Assembly (NCBI RefSeq): GCF_900112135.1
Contig: NZ_FOLC01000024.1
Coordinates: 1-64,000 of the forward strand
From: Collimonas sp. OK412
Lineage (GTDB): Bacteria > Pseudomonadota > Gammaproteobacteria > Burkholderiales > Burkholderiaceae_D
Length of the DNA stretch: 64,000 nucleotides
Direction of reading: 5' to 3'
Of this stretch, positions 52,062 to 61,427 are shown piece by piece. Every line of letters begins with the position of its first letter. The stretch's first letter is position 1. The position numbers were made by a program, and so were the translations under genes. The notes beneath the pieces are model-generated. The model was given only the letters and a program-made list of their open reading frames with translations, did not search any database and had not been told where the DNA came from.

Positions 52062-54008
52062 TCAGAACGAAGTCGTGAAGCTGAAGGTGGCGAAATCGCG
52101 GTCGCGGCTCAGGTTGGACAAGCCGCCGCCGTAGTTGTGGGTGTAGTCGACGCGCATCTTGGTGGCCGGCTTGGTCTTGAAGTCCACTGTCAGGCCCAGC
52201 ACCACCGCGCCCGCACCCTGGATGAAACCCGGCAAGGCGCTGGCGGATACGCCAGACATGCCGTACGACAGCGACAGGTCGGGTGCATAGGAAGCCTGGC
52301 CGCCGAACGCGGCGGGATAGTTGACGCCGATCTGCGCCACCAGGCCGCTCGACAGTTTGGTCGGCGACCGGTAGTCGGACGCCACCGAATAAGGGATGCC
52401 GCGGTTGAGGTCAAGGTCAGGATAGTAGGCCGCCGCCAGTTCCGAGGTAAACGTGCCCTCGGTCGCGCCCAGCGCGCGCAGCAAGCCGCCGAAGCTGCCG
52501 CCCGGGGTGAAGATGTTGAGCGCGGTCAGGTGGAACTGGTATTTCTTCTGGTCGACCGCGCCGCGGCAGACATAGCCGGTGGGACGGTAGTTGGCTGGAT
52601 TCAGGTCGGCATTGCAGTAATACGGATTGTTCGGATTGCTGACGATGGTCGGATCGATGGGCGTGCTTTCCTTCGGACGGAACGACAGCTCGGTGCCGAA
52701 AGCCCAGTCGCCGGCGCGGGTGTTGTACGAGACCCCGAACAGGTTGCGGTCCTCGGCGTAGTCCAGGTAAATCTCTTGCCAGCCGAATGGATTGGCGGTG
52801 GCGCCCTGGTTGACGCGGATGCTGGCGAACGGAATCTTGTCGTGATAGCGGATGTAGTACAGCGCCAGTTCGTCGCCGCTGTCGGGAAAGGTATAGCGGG
52901 TCGACAGCCCGAACTGGCCGCTGTTCCTGGGATTGCGGTCGACGCCGCGCGGGATCACGCTGCCGCTGTGGACCAGCGGACCGTACAAGGGATTCAGGTT
53001 GGGATCGGCCAGTTCGCTCGCCGACAGCTGCCGGTTGAACGGCAGCCCGGTGCTCGGATTGATGCCGATGATGCGGGTGCCGGTATCGCCCACGGTGCCG
53101 GGCGGCGCCGGCGGCAGGCCGAGCGGGCCGGTCACCGAATTGACCAGCGAGGTCGGCAGGAAAGCGCCGGTGGAGCCGCGGCCGACGATATCGCTGGTGG
53201 AGAAGAAGGTGCCGACCGGATCGAATTCATAACCGTTCCAGCGCGTCTGGTAATAACCTTCGACGCTCAGGCCCTTGGCCACTTCGGCATTCAGGGACAG
53301 GATCGGCGCCGGCCGGAAAATCTCTTTCAGCTGCACCCCCGGGCTATGGGCGCGGCGCACATCGATGGCATTGATCGAATTGATCCCGCCGGGAATGAAA
53401 ATGTCTTCGCCCCAGCTGATCACCTGGTTGCCGACCCGCGCCCGCACCGGATGCTGGTCGATCTCGAATTCCTTGTTGACGTAGGCGTCCAGCAGGCGGA
53501 TGTCGTGCACCGCATGGCTGCGCGCATCGGGTTCCAGGTCGGCGTAACGGGTGCGGTCGGCGGCGAAATCGTAGGACCACGCGGCCCGCATCAGGCCGCT
53601 CCAGCCGTCCGGCGCTTTCAGGAACAGGTCATGCACGCCGCGCAAGGTCGCCGAGAACACCTGCCCGCTCTTGTAGTTGAGATTGCCGTTGTCCTGGTTG
53701 AGCCTGGTCAAGTCATACGACTGGTTGAAATTGACCGGATCGCGGCGCGCGATGCCGACCTGGTCGCTGCTGGCGCAGCCGCCGTTGTCCTGGCCGATGA
53801 AGGCGCAGTTCGGGCTGGAGGTGCGCACCGCCATGCCGAAGGAAATGGAAGAGTCGAAGCTGCCCCTGAGGCCGTTGCCCAGGTCGAACTGCTCGGCGCT
53901 GGCCGTATGGCTGAACACCGTCGAGCTGCCCCACACCAGGGCCACCACCATGCCCGGCTTGAAACCCGACTGCCTGCCCTGCCTCATCTTCCTCGCCATC
54001 TTCTTCAT
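52062..54008 (-). CDS. DUF1302 outer-membrane channel-like protein
   Basis: A 648-aa protein with a signal peptide (basic KKMARKMRQGRQ, then hydrophobic to about residue 38, ending TASA) and a beta-barrel-like sequence ending in an aromatic strand FATFSFTTSF, which fits an outer-membrane location. It shows the DUF1302 pattern around DAYVNKEFEIDQHPVRARVGNQVISWGEDIFIPGGINSINAID. It is probably the outer-membrane part of a system with the RND exporter and DUF1329 protein. Confidence 0.87.
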   Translation of the reverse strand: MKKMARKMRQGRQSGFKPGMVVALVWGSSTVFSHTASAEQFDLGNGLRGSFDSSISFGMAVRTSSPNCAFIGQDNGGCASSDQVGIARRDPVNFNQSYDLTRLNQDNGNLNYKSGQVFSATLRGVHDLFLKAPDGWSGLMRAAWSYDFAADRTRYADLEPDARSHAVHDIRLLDAYVNKEFEIDQHPVRARVGNQVISWGEDIFIPGGINSINAIDVRRAHSPGVQLKEIFRPAPILSLNAEVAKGLSVEGYYQTRWNGYEFDPVGTFFSTSDIVGRGSTGAFLPTSLVNSVTGPLGLPPAPPGTVGDTGTRIIGINPSTGLPFNRQLSASELADPNLNPLYGPLVHSGSVIPRGVDRNPRNSGQFGLSTRYTFPDSGDELALYYIRYHDKIPFASIRVNQGATANPFGWQEIYLDYAEDRNLFGVSYNTRAGDWAFGTELSFRPKESTPIDPTIVSNPNNPYYCNADLNPANYRPTGYVCRGAVDQKKYQFHLTALNIFTPGGSFGGLLRALGATEGTFTSELAAAYYPDLDLNRGIPYSVASDYRSPTKLSSGLVAQIGVNYPAAFGGQASYAPDLSLSYGMSGVSASALPGFIQGAGAVVLGLTVDFKTKPATKMRVDYTHNYGGGLSNLSRDRDFATFSFTTSF

Positions 54009-54060
54009 CCTTCTCTCCCCGGGATACGAACAAACTGCGCGATTTTTTTATGGACGGCGG

Positions 54061-55437
54061 TCAGCGGCTGGCAAAGCGGCGCAGGCCGTCTGGTTCAAAC
54101 ATCGATTCCTTGACCCGGCCTTCGCGCCCGGCCAGCCAATCGGACTGTTTTTGCCCGGCCGGAATCCGTTCGGCGATGTAGCGTCCCAGCGACAGGTCGT
54201 AACTGGCATAACCTTCCTGCACGCAGGCCGGCAGTTCGGTCGCCATCACCACCCCGCTTTCCATCACGCGCTGCACCTTGCCCTGGCCGTCGTACAGGTC
54301 CTGCACCAGGATCTGCCAGGAATCTTCATCCAGGTAAAACGTCCGTTTCGGAAAAGTGTGGCGCGCGCCCTGCTTGACGGTCGCCTCCACTTCCCACACG
54401 CGATGGGTTTCGTAGCGTGTCATGTCGCGGTTGAGGAACGTCGGCTGCACCACGTCGCCGATCTTGTTTTCCACGGCGTTGACCTTGTTCCAGTTGTAGG
54501 GAACGATCATTTCCTTCTTGCCGACCAGCTTGAAATCGTAGCGGTCCAGCGGGCCGTTGTACATGGTGTACTGGTCGATGGTTTCGAGATTTTCATCGTT
54601 CAGGATGGGCGCGTCGTAGGAATAGGTCGGCGCCCGGCGCACCCGGCGCTGGCTGGCGAAGTACAGCCAGATATCGTTGGTCTTGCCGATGTAGGCATGC
54701 GACAAGGTGACGTCGCCGGCGAACTGGGCCGGCGCGATGTACGGGCTCAGGTAAAGCGATTCGATGCCCTTGGCGCCGGCGATCGTGTTGTTCTTTGGAT
54801 TCGACAGCGGGAACATGATGTAGTCTTCCTGGATCAGCGGCTCGCCGATGCCGCTGCCGCCTTTCGGCGGGATCGCCGTGGCATAGGCCCAGGTCAGGCC
54901 CTCGCCCTGGTAGCGCATCTTGAAATTCCACATTGCCTCGACGCCGTTGGCCGGCATCGGGAACGGATAACCGGCAGTCTTGGCTTCCACCAGCTCGTAG
55001 CCGTTTTGCCCGATCTTGGCGAAACCGACATTTTCCTTGCTGCGCTGGTACACCACGTCCGGATAACCGCAGGAACGGTGGGTCGGATAGACATCCATGC
55101 GGTAACCCTTGATGCTCTTGATCAGCTGCACCTGGCCGGGCGACAGCTTGGCGGCATATTTGTCGACATTGGCGGCAGTGATCGAAGTCACCGCCTTGTC
55201 GGCCGCATACGGATTGGGACGCGGCTGGCCAGCCTTGTAGCCGCCCGCCGCGGCGAGGTCGCCGCCGCTCCAGGCCGGGATCGTGCCATCCTTGTTGCCA
55301 GCCTTTTCGGCGCCGACCGGCGTCAGCTCGGCGCCCAGCCTGGCTGCCTGCTGCGCCCACAGCGGCGCGGTCAACAGGCAGCAGGCCCAGGCGGCGGACA
55401 GCATCACCACGGATGCCCTCGGTTTGATCGGGTGCAT
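54061..55437 (-). CDS. DUF1329 periplasmic protein (LolA-like fold)
   Basis: A 458-aa exported protein with a signal peptide (about residues 1-28, ending LWAQQ). It then follows the DUF1329 pattern LGAELTPVGAEKAGNKDGTIPAWSGG and later SQRRVRRAPTYSYDAP, a region related to LolA-type lipid carriers. A shuttle of hydrophobic molecules across the periplasm is a reasonable inference. ATG 55437 has AGGAG upstream. It precedes the DUF1302 gene by 52 bp on the same strand. Confidence 0.88.
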   Translation of the reverse strand: MHPIKPRASVVMLSAAWACCLLTAPLWAQQAARLGAELTPVGAEKAGNKDGTIPAWSGGDLAAAGGYKAGQPRPNPYAADKAVTSITAANVDKYAAKLSPGQVQLIKSIKGYRMDVYPTHRSCGYPDVVYQRSKENVGFAKIGQNGYELVEAKTAGYPFPMPANGVEAMWNFKMRYQGEGLTWAYATAIPPKGGSGIGEPLIQEDYIMFPLSNPKNNTIAGAKGIESLYLSPYIAPAQFAGDVTLSHAYIGKTNDIWLYFASQRRVRRAPTYSYDAPILNDENLETIDQYTMYNGPLDRYDFKLVGKKEMIVPYNWNKVNAVENKIGDVVQPTFLNRDMTRYETHRVWEVEATVKQGARHTFPKRTFYLDEDSWQILVQDLYDGQGKVQRVMESGVVMATELPACVQEGYASYDLSLGRYIAERIPAGQKQSDWLAGREGRVKESMFEPDGLRRFASR

Positions 55438-55501
55438 TTTTATCTCCTCGCAGGTCACATCACAAAATCATTGGAATTCGATGAACAATCCTGTTGCTTC
55501 T

Positions 55502-56725
55502 TTATTGCGGCTGGCGCGGAGCAAACGCGACGGCCACCGCAGGCATCCCGAGCAGCACCGTTGCCCCCAGCACCATGCCGAACCGCTCGGCGCCAAGAGC
55601 GGTCAGCAGCCAGCCGGCCAGGGTGGTGCCGAACGCCACGCCGAGCAGCGTCACCACCACCGTACGGGACACCAGCGAGCCATCTTCGTCAATCTCCGAC
55701 AGCAAGCCGGTCAGAAAGGGAACCAATGCGTAGAAACCGATGTTGAGCAGCAGCTGGCTGCTGAAATAGGCGGCGCCGCTGCGCGCCGAGAAGAACCACA
55801 TCAGGGAAACGATCATCAGCAGCTGGGCAGCGCAGATAATCGCGATGCGATGGCGATGGCTGCCGCGCCAGGAGGAGGCGACGCAGCCGGCGAAACCGAG
55901 GAAAGATGAAATCGACAGCAGCATGCCGATGGTCGAGGTAGCCAGGCCGGCGTGCTGGCCGGCCAGTTCGGTGACCGCCCACTGCCCTGCCTGCACGCCG
56001 TAGATCAATACGGTGAGGATCCAGACGGCGGCGATGCGCAGCCATGGCAAGCCGGCGCCGGCAGATTTGCGCGGACGGCGCTCGTCGACGATATCGCGGC
56101 TGGCGCGCAGCAGCAGCGGCGCGGCGCAGGCGACCAAGGCGCCCATGGCAAGGAACAGCCATTGCGCCGCCCAGCGCTCCGGCAGGTAGGAAATGCCGAT
56201 CAGCAGCGCGCCGTTGACCAGCCCGGCGACCAGGATGATCACGCCCCAGATGCGTTCCGCCGACGGCTGGTTGGCGACGCTGGCCGCGACCAGCATGAAC
56301 AGCATCCCTTCGAACACGCCAGCCAGGCCGCGGGCGACGCCGACTGCCTGCGCTCCGGCCAGCAGCGCGCTGGCGACCTGGGCGGCGACAGTGCCGGCGG
56401 CGCCGATCCAGGCGAAGCGCAAGGCGTAGCGCGACGCCCAACGCGGCAGCACCATGCAGCTGAGCGCCATGCCCAGCATTTCGAAGCCGGTCATCATGGT
56501 GGCCTGGCCCTCGTCCAGGCCGAAGCGCCGCATCAGGGCAGAGACGATGAACGGCGTCAGGATGGTGCCGTTGATCGCTACCGCATACACGATCGCCAGC
56601 CGCAGCATGGCGCGCGGACCGGGCGCGGCCGGCGCCAAGGCCGTGCCGGGACCGTCGGCGGCGAACGCCGGCGCGGCATGCGCCTGTGTCACAACGGCCG
56701 GGGCCGGCGCTGCACTTGAAGCCAT
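55502..56725 (-). CDS. MFS transporter
   Basis: A 407-aa inner-membrane protein with twelve predicted helices, opening AMLRLAIVYAVAINGTILTPFIVSALMRRFGLDEGQATMMTGFEMLG and containing the family's central cytosolic loop near residue 205 (RASRDIVDERRPRKS). Substrate unknown; the context of flavin monooxygenase and SDR suggests uptake of the compound being degraded. GGAG lies nine bases before the ATG. Confidence 0.84.
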   Translation of the reverse strand: MASSAAPAPAVVTQAHAAPAFAADGPGTALAPAAPGPRAMLRLAIVYAVAINGTILTPFIVSALMRRFGLDEGQATMMTGFEMLGMALSCMVLPRWASRYALRFAWIGAAGTVAAQVASALLAGAQAVGVARGLAGVFEGMLFMLVAASVANQPSAERIWGVIILVAGLVNGALLIGISYLPERWAAQWLFLAMGALVACAAPLLLRASRDIVDERRPRKSAGAGLPWLRIAAVWILTVLIYGVQAGQWAVTELAGQHAGLATSTIGMLLSISSFLGFAGCVASSWRGSHRHRIAIICAAQLLMIVSLMWFFSARSGAAYFSSQLLLNIGFYALVPFLTGLLSEIDEDGSLVSRTVVVTLLGVAFGTTLAGWLLTALGAERFGMVLGATVLLGMPAVAVAFAPRQPQ

Positions 56726-56854
56726 CTCTTGGTCTCCCTCGGGCGGGTTGATATGATGTTTTTACAGCGGGACGAACATCCTGCCTGCGCGGCCATCCGT
56801 CTGTCGCGGAATGCGGCTGCGCCAATCTCTCGGCTCTGCAACTCTACAACTGCG

Positions 56855-57703
56855 CTACCAGCGCACCACCTGGCTGGTCAGGCCGCGCTCTTCCAGATAG
56901 CGCTTGCGCCCGGCCTGCCCTTTCTTTTCAAACCAGTTGATGATCTTGCCGATCTTGTTCGGGAACAGCATGGCCAGCCGCACCAGCATCGCGTCCGACA
57001 CTTTCGGGTAACGCTCGTAGCGCGGCTCCAGCAGCATGCGCAGCATTTCATCCGCCACATGCGACGGGCTCTGCGGCGGATCGATGAAATTCAGGGCGCT
57101 GCCGCCGGTCAGCGCTTCATGGCGCAGCTGTGCGGTATCCACCGACGACGGCAAGATGCCGCCGACCTTGATGCCCTTCTTTTCGAAATCCACCGCGATC
57201 GACAACGTCGCGCCACGCAAACCGAATTTGCTTGCACTGTACAACGGACTCTCCGGCATCGGCAAGACGCCGCCCAGGGAAATCGTGTTGATGATGCGCG
57301 GATCCGGCGCCTGCTTGAGCAGCGGCACCATGATGCGCGACAGCAGCAGCGGCGTGATCAGGTTGATATGCAGGTCGCTTTCGATATGGTCGAGCGTATA
57401 TTCGTCGAAGCGGTCGGTGCGCACCACGGCGGCGTTGTTCAGCAGAATGTCCAGGCGGCCGAACTTTTCCTCTACCGTCTGGCGGATATGCTCCAGCAGC
57501 GAACGCTGGCATAGATCGCCGGCAATCAGCAGCGGTTCCTGTTTCAGTTCGGCGGCGAGTTCGGCCAGGCCGTCCTGGTTCAAATCGCACAGCACCAGGC
57601 GCAGACCGGCATCGTCGAGGCGCTTGGCGATCTCGCGGCCGATGCCGCCGGCGGCGCCGGTCAGCAGGGCGACCCGCCCGGCAAATTCCGGGCCGAGCTT
57701 CAT
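56855..57703 (-). CDS. Short-chain dehydrogenase/reductase
   Basis: A 282-aa NAD(P)(H)-dependent oxidoreductase with TGAAGGIGREIAKRL, the NNAAVV segment, catalytic Ser in IINTISLGG and YSASKFGLRG (Tyr-x3-Lys). Its start overlaps the monooxygenase stop as ATGA, so the two are coupled: the SDR may produce the ketone used by the monooxygenase or process its product. Confidence 0.9.
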   Translation of the reverse strand: MKLGPEFAGRVALLTGAAGGIGREIAKRLDDAGLRLVLCDLNQDGLAELAAELKQEPLLIAGDLCQRSLLEHIRQTVEEKFGRLDILLNNAAVVRTDRFDEYTLDHIESDLHINLITPLLLSRIMVPLLKQAPDPRIINTISLGGVLPMPESPLYSASKFGLRGATLSIAVDFEKKGIKVGGILPSSVDTAQLRHEALTGGSALNFIDPPQSPSHVADEMLRMLLEPRYERYPKVSDAMLVRLAMLFPNKIGKIINWFEKKGQAGRKRYLEERGLTSQVVRW

Positions 57704-59100
57704 GCCGCCTCCTGCAAGGCGTCTTTCCGCGGTTGCGGCGCAACTGCCGCCGGCGCCTGGATCATCTGCCGGTAATCGCCGTCGCGCAATGCCGGCCAGC
57801 CGATACGCTTGTGCAGCTTTTTCAGGTAACGCTTGAGCGCGTGCACTTCCAGGTACACCGTATGGCGTTGCGACTTGACGAACTTGATGCCGCCCGACAG
57901 GTCGGGATCGTCGTGCGCGATCAGCTCATCGAAGGCGCGCACCCGCTCCGCGCCAGCGCCCTGCTCGCGCAGGTAGCTGGCGATCAGGTGGGCTTGCGCA
58001 TCGAACAGCTTGAAAGCGCTGGAGTTGGTTTCTATATAACCGATGCCGAACAGGTTGCGGTGCAGGCGGCTGAATACCGACAGGTACATCTGCGGCCGTC
58101 CGCCCTGCCACTCGAAATATTTGCCGGCGTACGGCGCGCTCCATTTGTAGCCGGTGGCGTACAGCACCAGGTCCAGCTGTTCCCGGCTGCCGTCCTTGAA
58201 CACCACTTCGTCGCCGTCGTAGCGCTCGACGTCCGGGCGCACCGCGATGTTGCCGTGCTGCAGATGGTGCAGCAATTGCGTGTTCATCAAGGGATGGCTT
58301 TCGAACAGCTTGTGGTCCGGCTTGGGCAGGCCGAAACGGGTCAGGTCGCCGGTGATCATCTTGAGTATGCCGCTGAACACCGGCCGCTCCAGCCACATCG
58401 GCAGTTGCGGCCCTTTTTCGGCAAACTCGTCGGCCGGGACGCCGAACAGATGCTTGGGGATGAAATGATAGCCGCGGCGCATGCTGATGAATGCGGCATC
58501 GGCGTAGGTGGCGGCGTCGCAGGAAATGTCGGCGCCGGAATTGCCGGCGCCGACCACCATCACCCGCTTGCCCTTGAATTCCTCGCCGCGCTTGTAGCTT
58601 ACCGAGTGGCGGATCTCGCCGCTGAAATTGCCCTTGATTTCCGGCAGGCTGGGGTCCCAGTTGCAGCCGGTGGCGCAGATCACTGCGCGATAGTGGCGCT
58701 GCTCGCCGTTCCCCAGCGTGACTTGCCAGCGCTGGTCGGGCAGCTTGTCGATGGCCTGCACCGAGACGCCGAAACGGATATTGTCGTACAGGCCGAAGGC
58801 GCGCGCGAATGACCTGACGTAGGCGACGATCTGCCGGTTGGTCGGATAGTCCGGATAGTCTTTCGGCATGGGGAAATCGGCATAACCCGACAGGTCGCGC
58901 GATGAAATGAAATGCGCCGATTCGTACATCGGGCTGCCCGGATTGTCCATGTCCCAGATGCCGCCGACGTCGCTGTGGCGCTCGAACTGTTCGTAGCTGA
59001 TGCCTTGCCGCTTGAGGGCGCGGGCGGCGCTCAGGCCGCCGGGACCGCCGCCGATAATGCACACTGCTGCGTTGCTGCTGGAAACGGATGAAGCACTCAT
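57700..59100 (-). CDS. Class B flavin monooxygenase (Baeyer-Villiger/FMO type)
   Basis: A 466-aa FAD- and NADPH-dependent monooxygenase. It has an FAD-binding IIGGGPGGLSAARAL near residue 15, a fingerprint region FSGEIRHSVSYKRG close to the FxGxxxHxxxP/W pattern, an NADPH-binding VVGAGNSGADISCDAA and YATGYKW. Such enzymes insert oxygen into ketones or oxidise N and S atoms. ATG 59100 with AGGAG is used; a much longer frame upstream is a shadow of the divergent AraC gene. Next to an SDR and an AraC regulator in a hydrophobic-substrate cluster. Confidence 0.9.
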   Translation of the reverse strand: MSASSVSSSNAAVCIIGGGPGGLSAARALKRQGISYEQFERHSDVGGIWDMDNPGSPMYESAHFISSRDLSGYADFPMPKDYPDYPTNRQIVAYVRSFARAFGLYDNIRFGVSVQAIDKLPDQRWQVTLGNGEQRHYRAVICATGCNWDPSLPEIKGNFSGEIRHSVSYKRGEEFKGKRVMVVGAGNSGADISCDAATYADAAFISMRRGYHFIPKHLFGVPADEFAEKGPQLPMWLERPVFSGILKMITGDLTRFGLPKPDHKLFESHPLMNTQLLHHLQHGNIAVRPDVERYDGDEVVFKDGSREQLDLVLYATGYKWSAPYAGKYFEWQGGRPQMYLSVFSRLHRNLFGIGYIETNSSAFKLFDAQAHLIASYLREQGAGAERVRAFDELIAHDDPDLSGGIKFVKSQRHTVYLEVHALKRYLKKLHKRIGWPALRDGDYRQMIQAPAAVAPQPRKDALQEAA

Positions 59101-59274
59101 TGGCAATCTCCTGGACATCGGCTGGGCTGGTTTGAATTGTCTGGCGTCCATCCAATGTAACGAAGTCCGGGCCGCGGAGTGAGGGCCGAAACGGACGGCG
59201 GAAGGGTCTTTAACGGACAGAATATTGTCCGTCGCATGCATGCAGGCTAGACAACCGCCTGTCTTGCCGACACA

Positions 59275-60345
59275 ATGGCAAGCATGAAACCGACCGCGAA
59301 ACCTGCCGCAAAACCGGCCGCCGCCAAACCCGAACGGATTGATCCGCGCTACTCGACAGCATCGATCAATCCCCTGACGCCGCGCTATCTGTCGATCGTC
59401 GCCCACGAACGCGGCCATGACACCGCGTCCCTCTGCCGCGGCCTCGGTTTCAGCGCGGAAGACCTGAACCAGCCCAATTTCAAGATCTCCTACCGCCAGG
59501 GCAGCATGATGATCCGCCGCGGCCAGAAGCTGATCGGCGATACCGGGCTCGGGCTGGCGGTAGGCAGCCGGCAGACGCTGGTGTCGTGGGGCCTGGTCGG
59601 CTTCGGCATGATGACCTGCGCCACCTTGGGCGAAGCCAGCGAAATCGGCATCCACTACCAGAAAGGAGCAGGTTCGCTAATCCATATCGCCATGGAGCTG
59701 CGCGGCCAGCAGGTCGCGATCGTGGCCGACCCGCAGTTCTACGATCCCGATATCGAGATGTTCCTGATCGAGGAAGCGTTTTCCAGCATGGTCAATATCG
59801 TGCGCCACCTGGTCGGGCCGCAGTTCACGCCGGCGGCGATCGAACTGGTGTACCAGCCGCCGCCGCACGCCGCCATCTACGATACGATTTTCCGTTGCCC
59901 GGTGCGCTTCGGCTGCTCGCGCAACCGCTTGATCACCGACGTCAACTGGATGAACTATCCGCTGCCTACCCACGATGCCCTGGTAGCCAAGACGGCCATT
60001 AAACTGATCGAAGAGAATCTTACGGTGGAACAGGAAAAAGTCGATCTTTCCACCACCATCGAGCGCGCGATCCGCGACAATCTGAAAGACCTGCCGTCGC
60101 TGCAGAGCATCGCCGCCACGCTCAACATCGGCGAGCGGACCTTGCGCCGCCGCCTGAACGATGCCGGTTTTTCTTACCAGGGCCTGCTGGAATCGGTGAG
60201 GAAATCGCGCGCGCTGGAATTGCTGTCGCATTCCAAGTTTTCAGTGGCCGATGTCGCCGCCGAAACCGGCTTTAAAGATGTGAGGAATTTCCGGCGCGCA
60301 TTCAAGCGCTGGACCGGCGTGGCGCCGACCGAAATCCGGGAGTAA
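59275..60345 (+). CDS. AraC-family regulator (Arabinose_bd type)
   Basis: A 356-aa regulator with an Ala/Lys/Pro-rich start, an N-terminal sensor domain typical of OruR/ArgR-like AraC proteins (SIVAHERGHDTASLCRGLGFSAEDLNQPNFKISYRQG) and a C-terminal double helix-turn-helix (SLQSIAATLNIGERTLRRRLNDAGFSYQGLLESVRKSRALELL and SVADVAAETGFKDVRNFRRAFKRWTGVAP). It is divergent from the flavin monooxygenase and precedes an alpha/beta hydrolase, so it likely activates both. Confidence 0.9.
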   Translation: MASMKPTAKPAAKPAAAKPERIDPRYSTASINPLTPRYLSIVAHERGHDTASLCRGLGFSAEDLNQPNFKISYRQGSMMIRRGQKLIGDTGLGLAVGSRQTLVSWGLVGFGMMTCATLGEASEIGIHYQKGAGSLIHIAMELRGQQVAIVADPQFYDPDIEMFLIEEAFSSMVNIVRHLVGPQFTPAAIELVYQPPPHAAIYDTIFRCPVRFGCSRNRLITDVNWMNYPLPTHDALVAKTAIKLIEENLTVEQEKVDLSTTIERAIRDNLKDLPSLQSIAATLNIGERTLRRRLNDAGFSYQGLLESVRKSRALELLSHSKFSVADVAAETGFKDVRNFRRAFKRWTGVAPTEIRE

Positions 60346-60376
60346 GATAGCCGCTTCGTTTCCGGAGGATTGCCGC

Positions 60377-61399
60377 ATGCCGAATTGCTTGCCTTTCTTG
60401 CTCGGCAGCTTGCTGCTCAGCGCCGCGTTATCCGCTGCCGCCGCACCGGCGCTTCCTGCTGCGCCTGCCTACGGTCCTGAACTGCAAGGCTTCGACTATC
60501 CTTACGAATTGAAACACTACGCCTTCGAATCGCAAGGCAAGCAGCTGCAGATGGGTTACATGGACGTCGCCCCGACCGGCGCCACCAACGGCCGCACCGT
60601 GGTCCTGATGCATGGCAAGAATTTCTGCGGCGCTACCTGGGAACAGACCATCAAGGCGCTGGGCGCCGCCGGCTACCGGGTGGTTGCACCAGACCAGGTC
60701 GGCTTCTGCACCTCGAGCAAACCCGAGCATTACCAGTATTCGTTCCAGCAGCTCGCCATCAATACCCACGGTTTGCTGGCGCAGCTGGGCATCCGCAAAG
60801 CCGTCATCGTCGGCCACTCGACCGGCGGCATGCTGGCCACCCGCTATGCCCTGCTGTACCCGGACCAGGCGACCCAGCTGGTGATGGTCAACCCGATCGG
60901 CCTGGAAGACTGGAAAGCGCTGGGCGTGCCGTACCGCACGGTCGACCAGTGGTACCAGCGCGAATTGAAGCTGAATGCCGACGGCCTGCGCAACTATGAA
61001 CAGAGCACCTACTATGTCGGCCGCTGGAAGCCGGAATATGAACGCTGGGTGACCATGCTGGCGGGCCTCAACCAGGGACCGGGCCACGCCGTGGTGGCGT
61101 GGAATTCGGCGCTGGTCTACGACATGATTTTTACGCAGCCGGTGGTCTACGAATTCAAGGATCTCGCCATGCCGACCCTGCTGCTGATCGGCGATGCGGA
61201 CACCACCGCCATCGGCAGCGATGCCGCTTCGCCGGAGGTAAAGGCAAAGATAGGCCGCTACAAGGTGCTGGGCAAACAAGCCGCCAAGCTGATTCCGCAA
61301 GCTACGCTGGTCGAGTTTGCCGGCCTCGGCCATGCGCCGCAGATGGAGCAGCCGGCAGAGTTCCACAAAGCCTTGCTAGGGTGGCTCGCGGCGCATTGA
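60377..61399 (+). CDS. Exported alpha/beta hydrolase
   Basis: A 340-aa hydrolase with a signal peptide (about residues 1-22, ending SAAAA). It has VLMHGKNFCGATWEQ (oxyanion region), nucleophile VGHSTGGML with Ser near 154, acid LLIGDADTTAIG and His in GLGHAPQME. A strong GGAGG precedes the ATG. Baeyer-Villiger products are esters or lactones, so it could hydrolyse the product of the neighbouring monooxygenase, though the two would act in different compartments. Confidence 0.87.
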   Translation: MPNCLPFLLGSLLLSAALSAAAAPALPAAPAYGPELQGFDYPYELKHYAFESQGKQLQMGYMDVAPTGATNGRTVVLMHGKNFCGATWEQTIKALGAAGYRVVAPDQVGFCTSSKPEHYQYSFQQLAINTHGLLAQLGIRKAVIVGHSTGGMLATRYALLYPDQATQLVMVNPIGLEDWKALGVPYRTVDQWYQRELKLNADGLRNYEQSTYYVGRWKPEYERWVTMLAGLNQGPGHAVVAWNSALVYDMIFTQPVVYEFKDLAMPTLLLIGDADTTAIGSDAASPEVKAKIGRYKVLGKQAAKLIPQATLVEFAGLGHAPQMEQPAEFHKALLGWLAAH

Positions 61400-61427
61400 C
61401 GCCGGCGGCCGGGCGGCTGCGGGTTGC

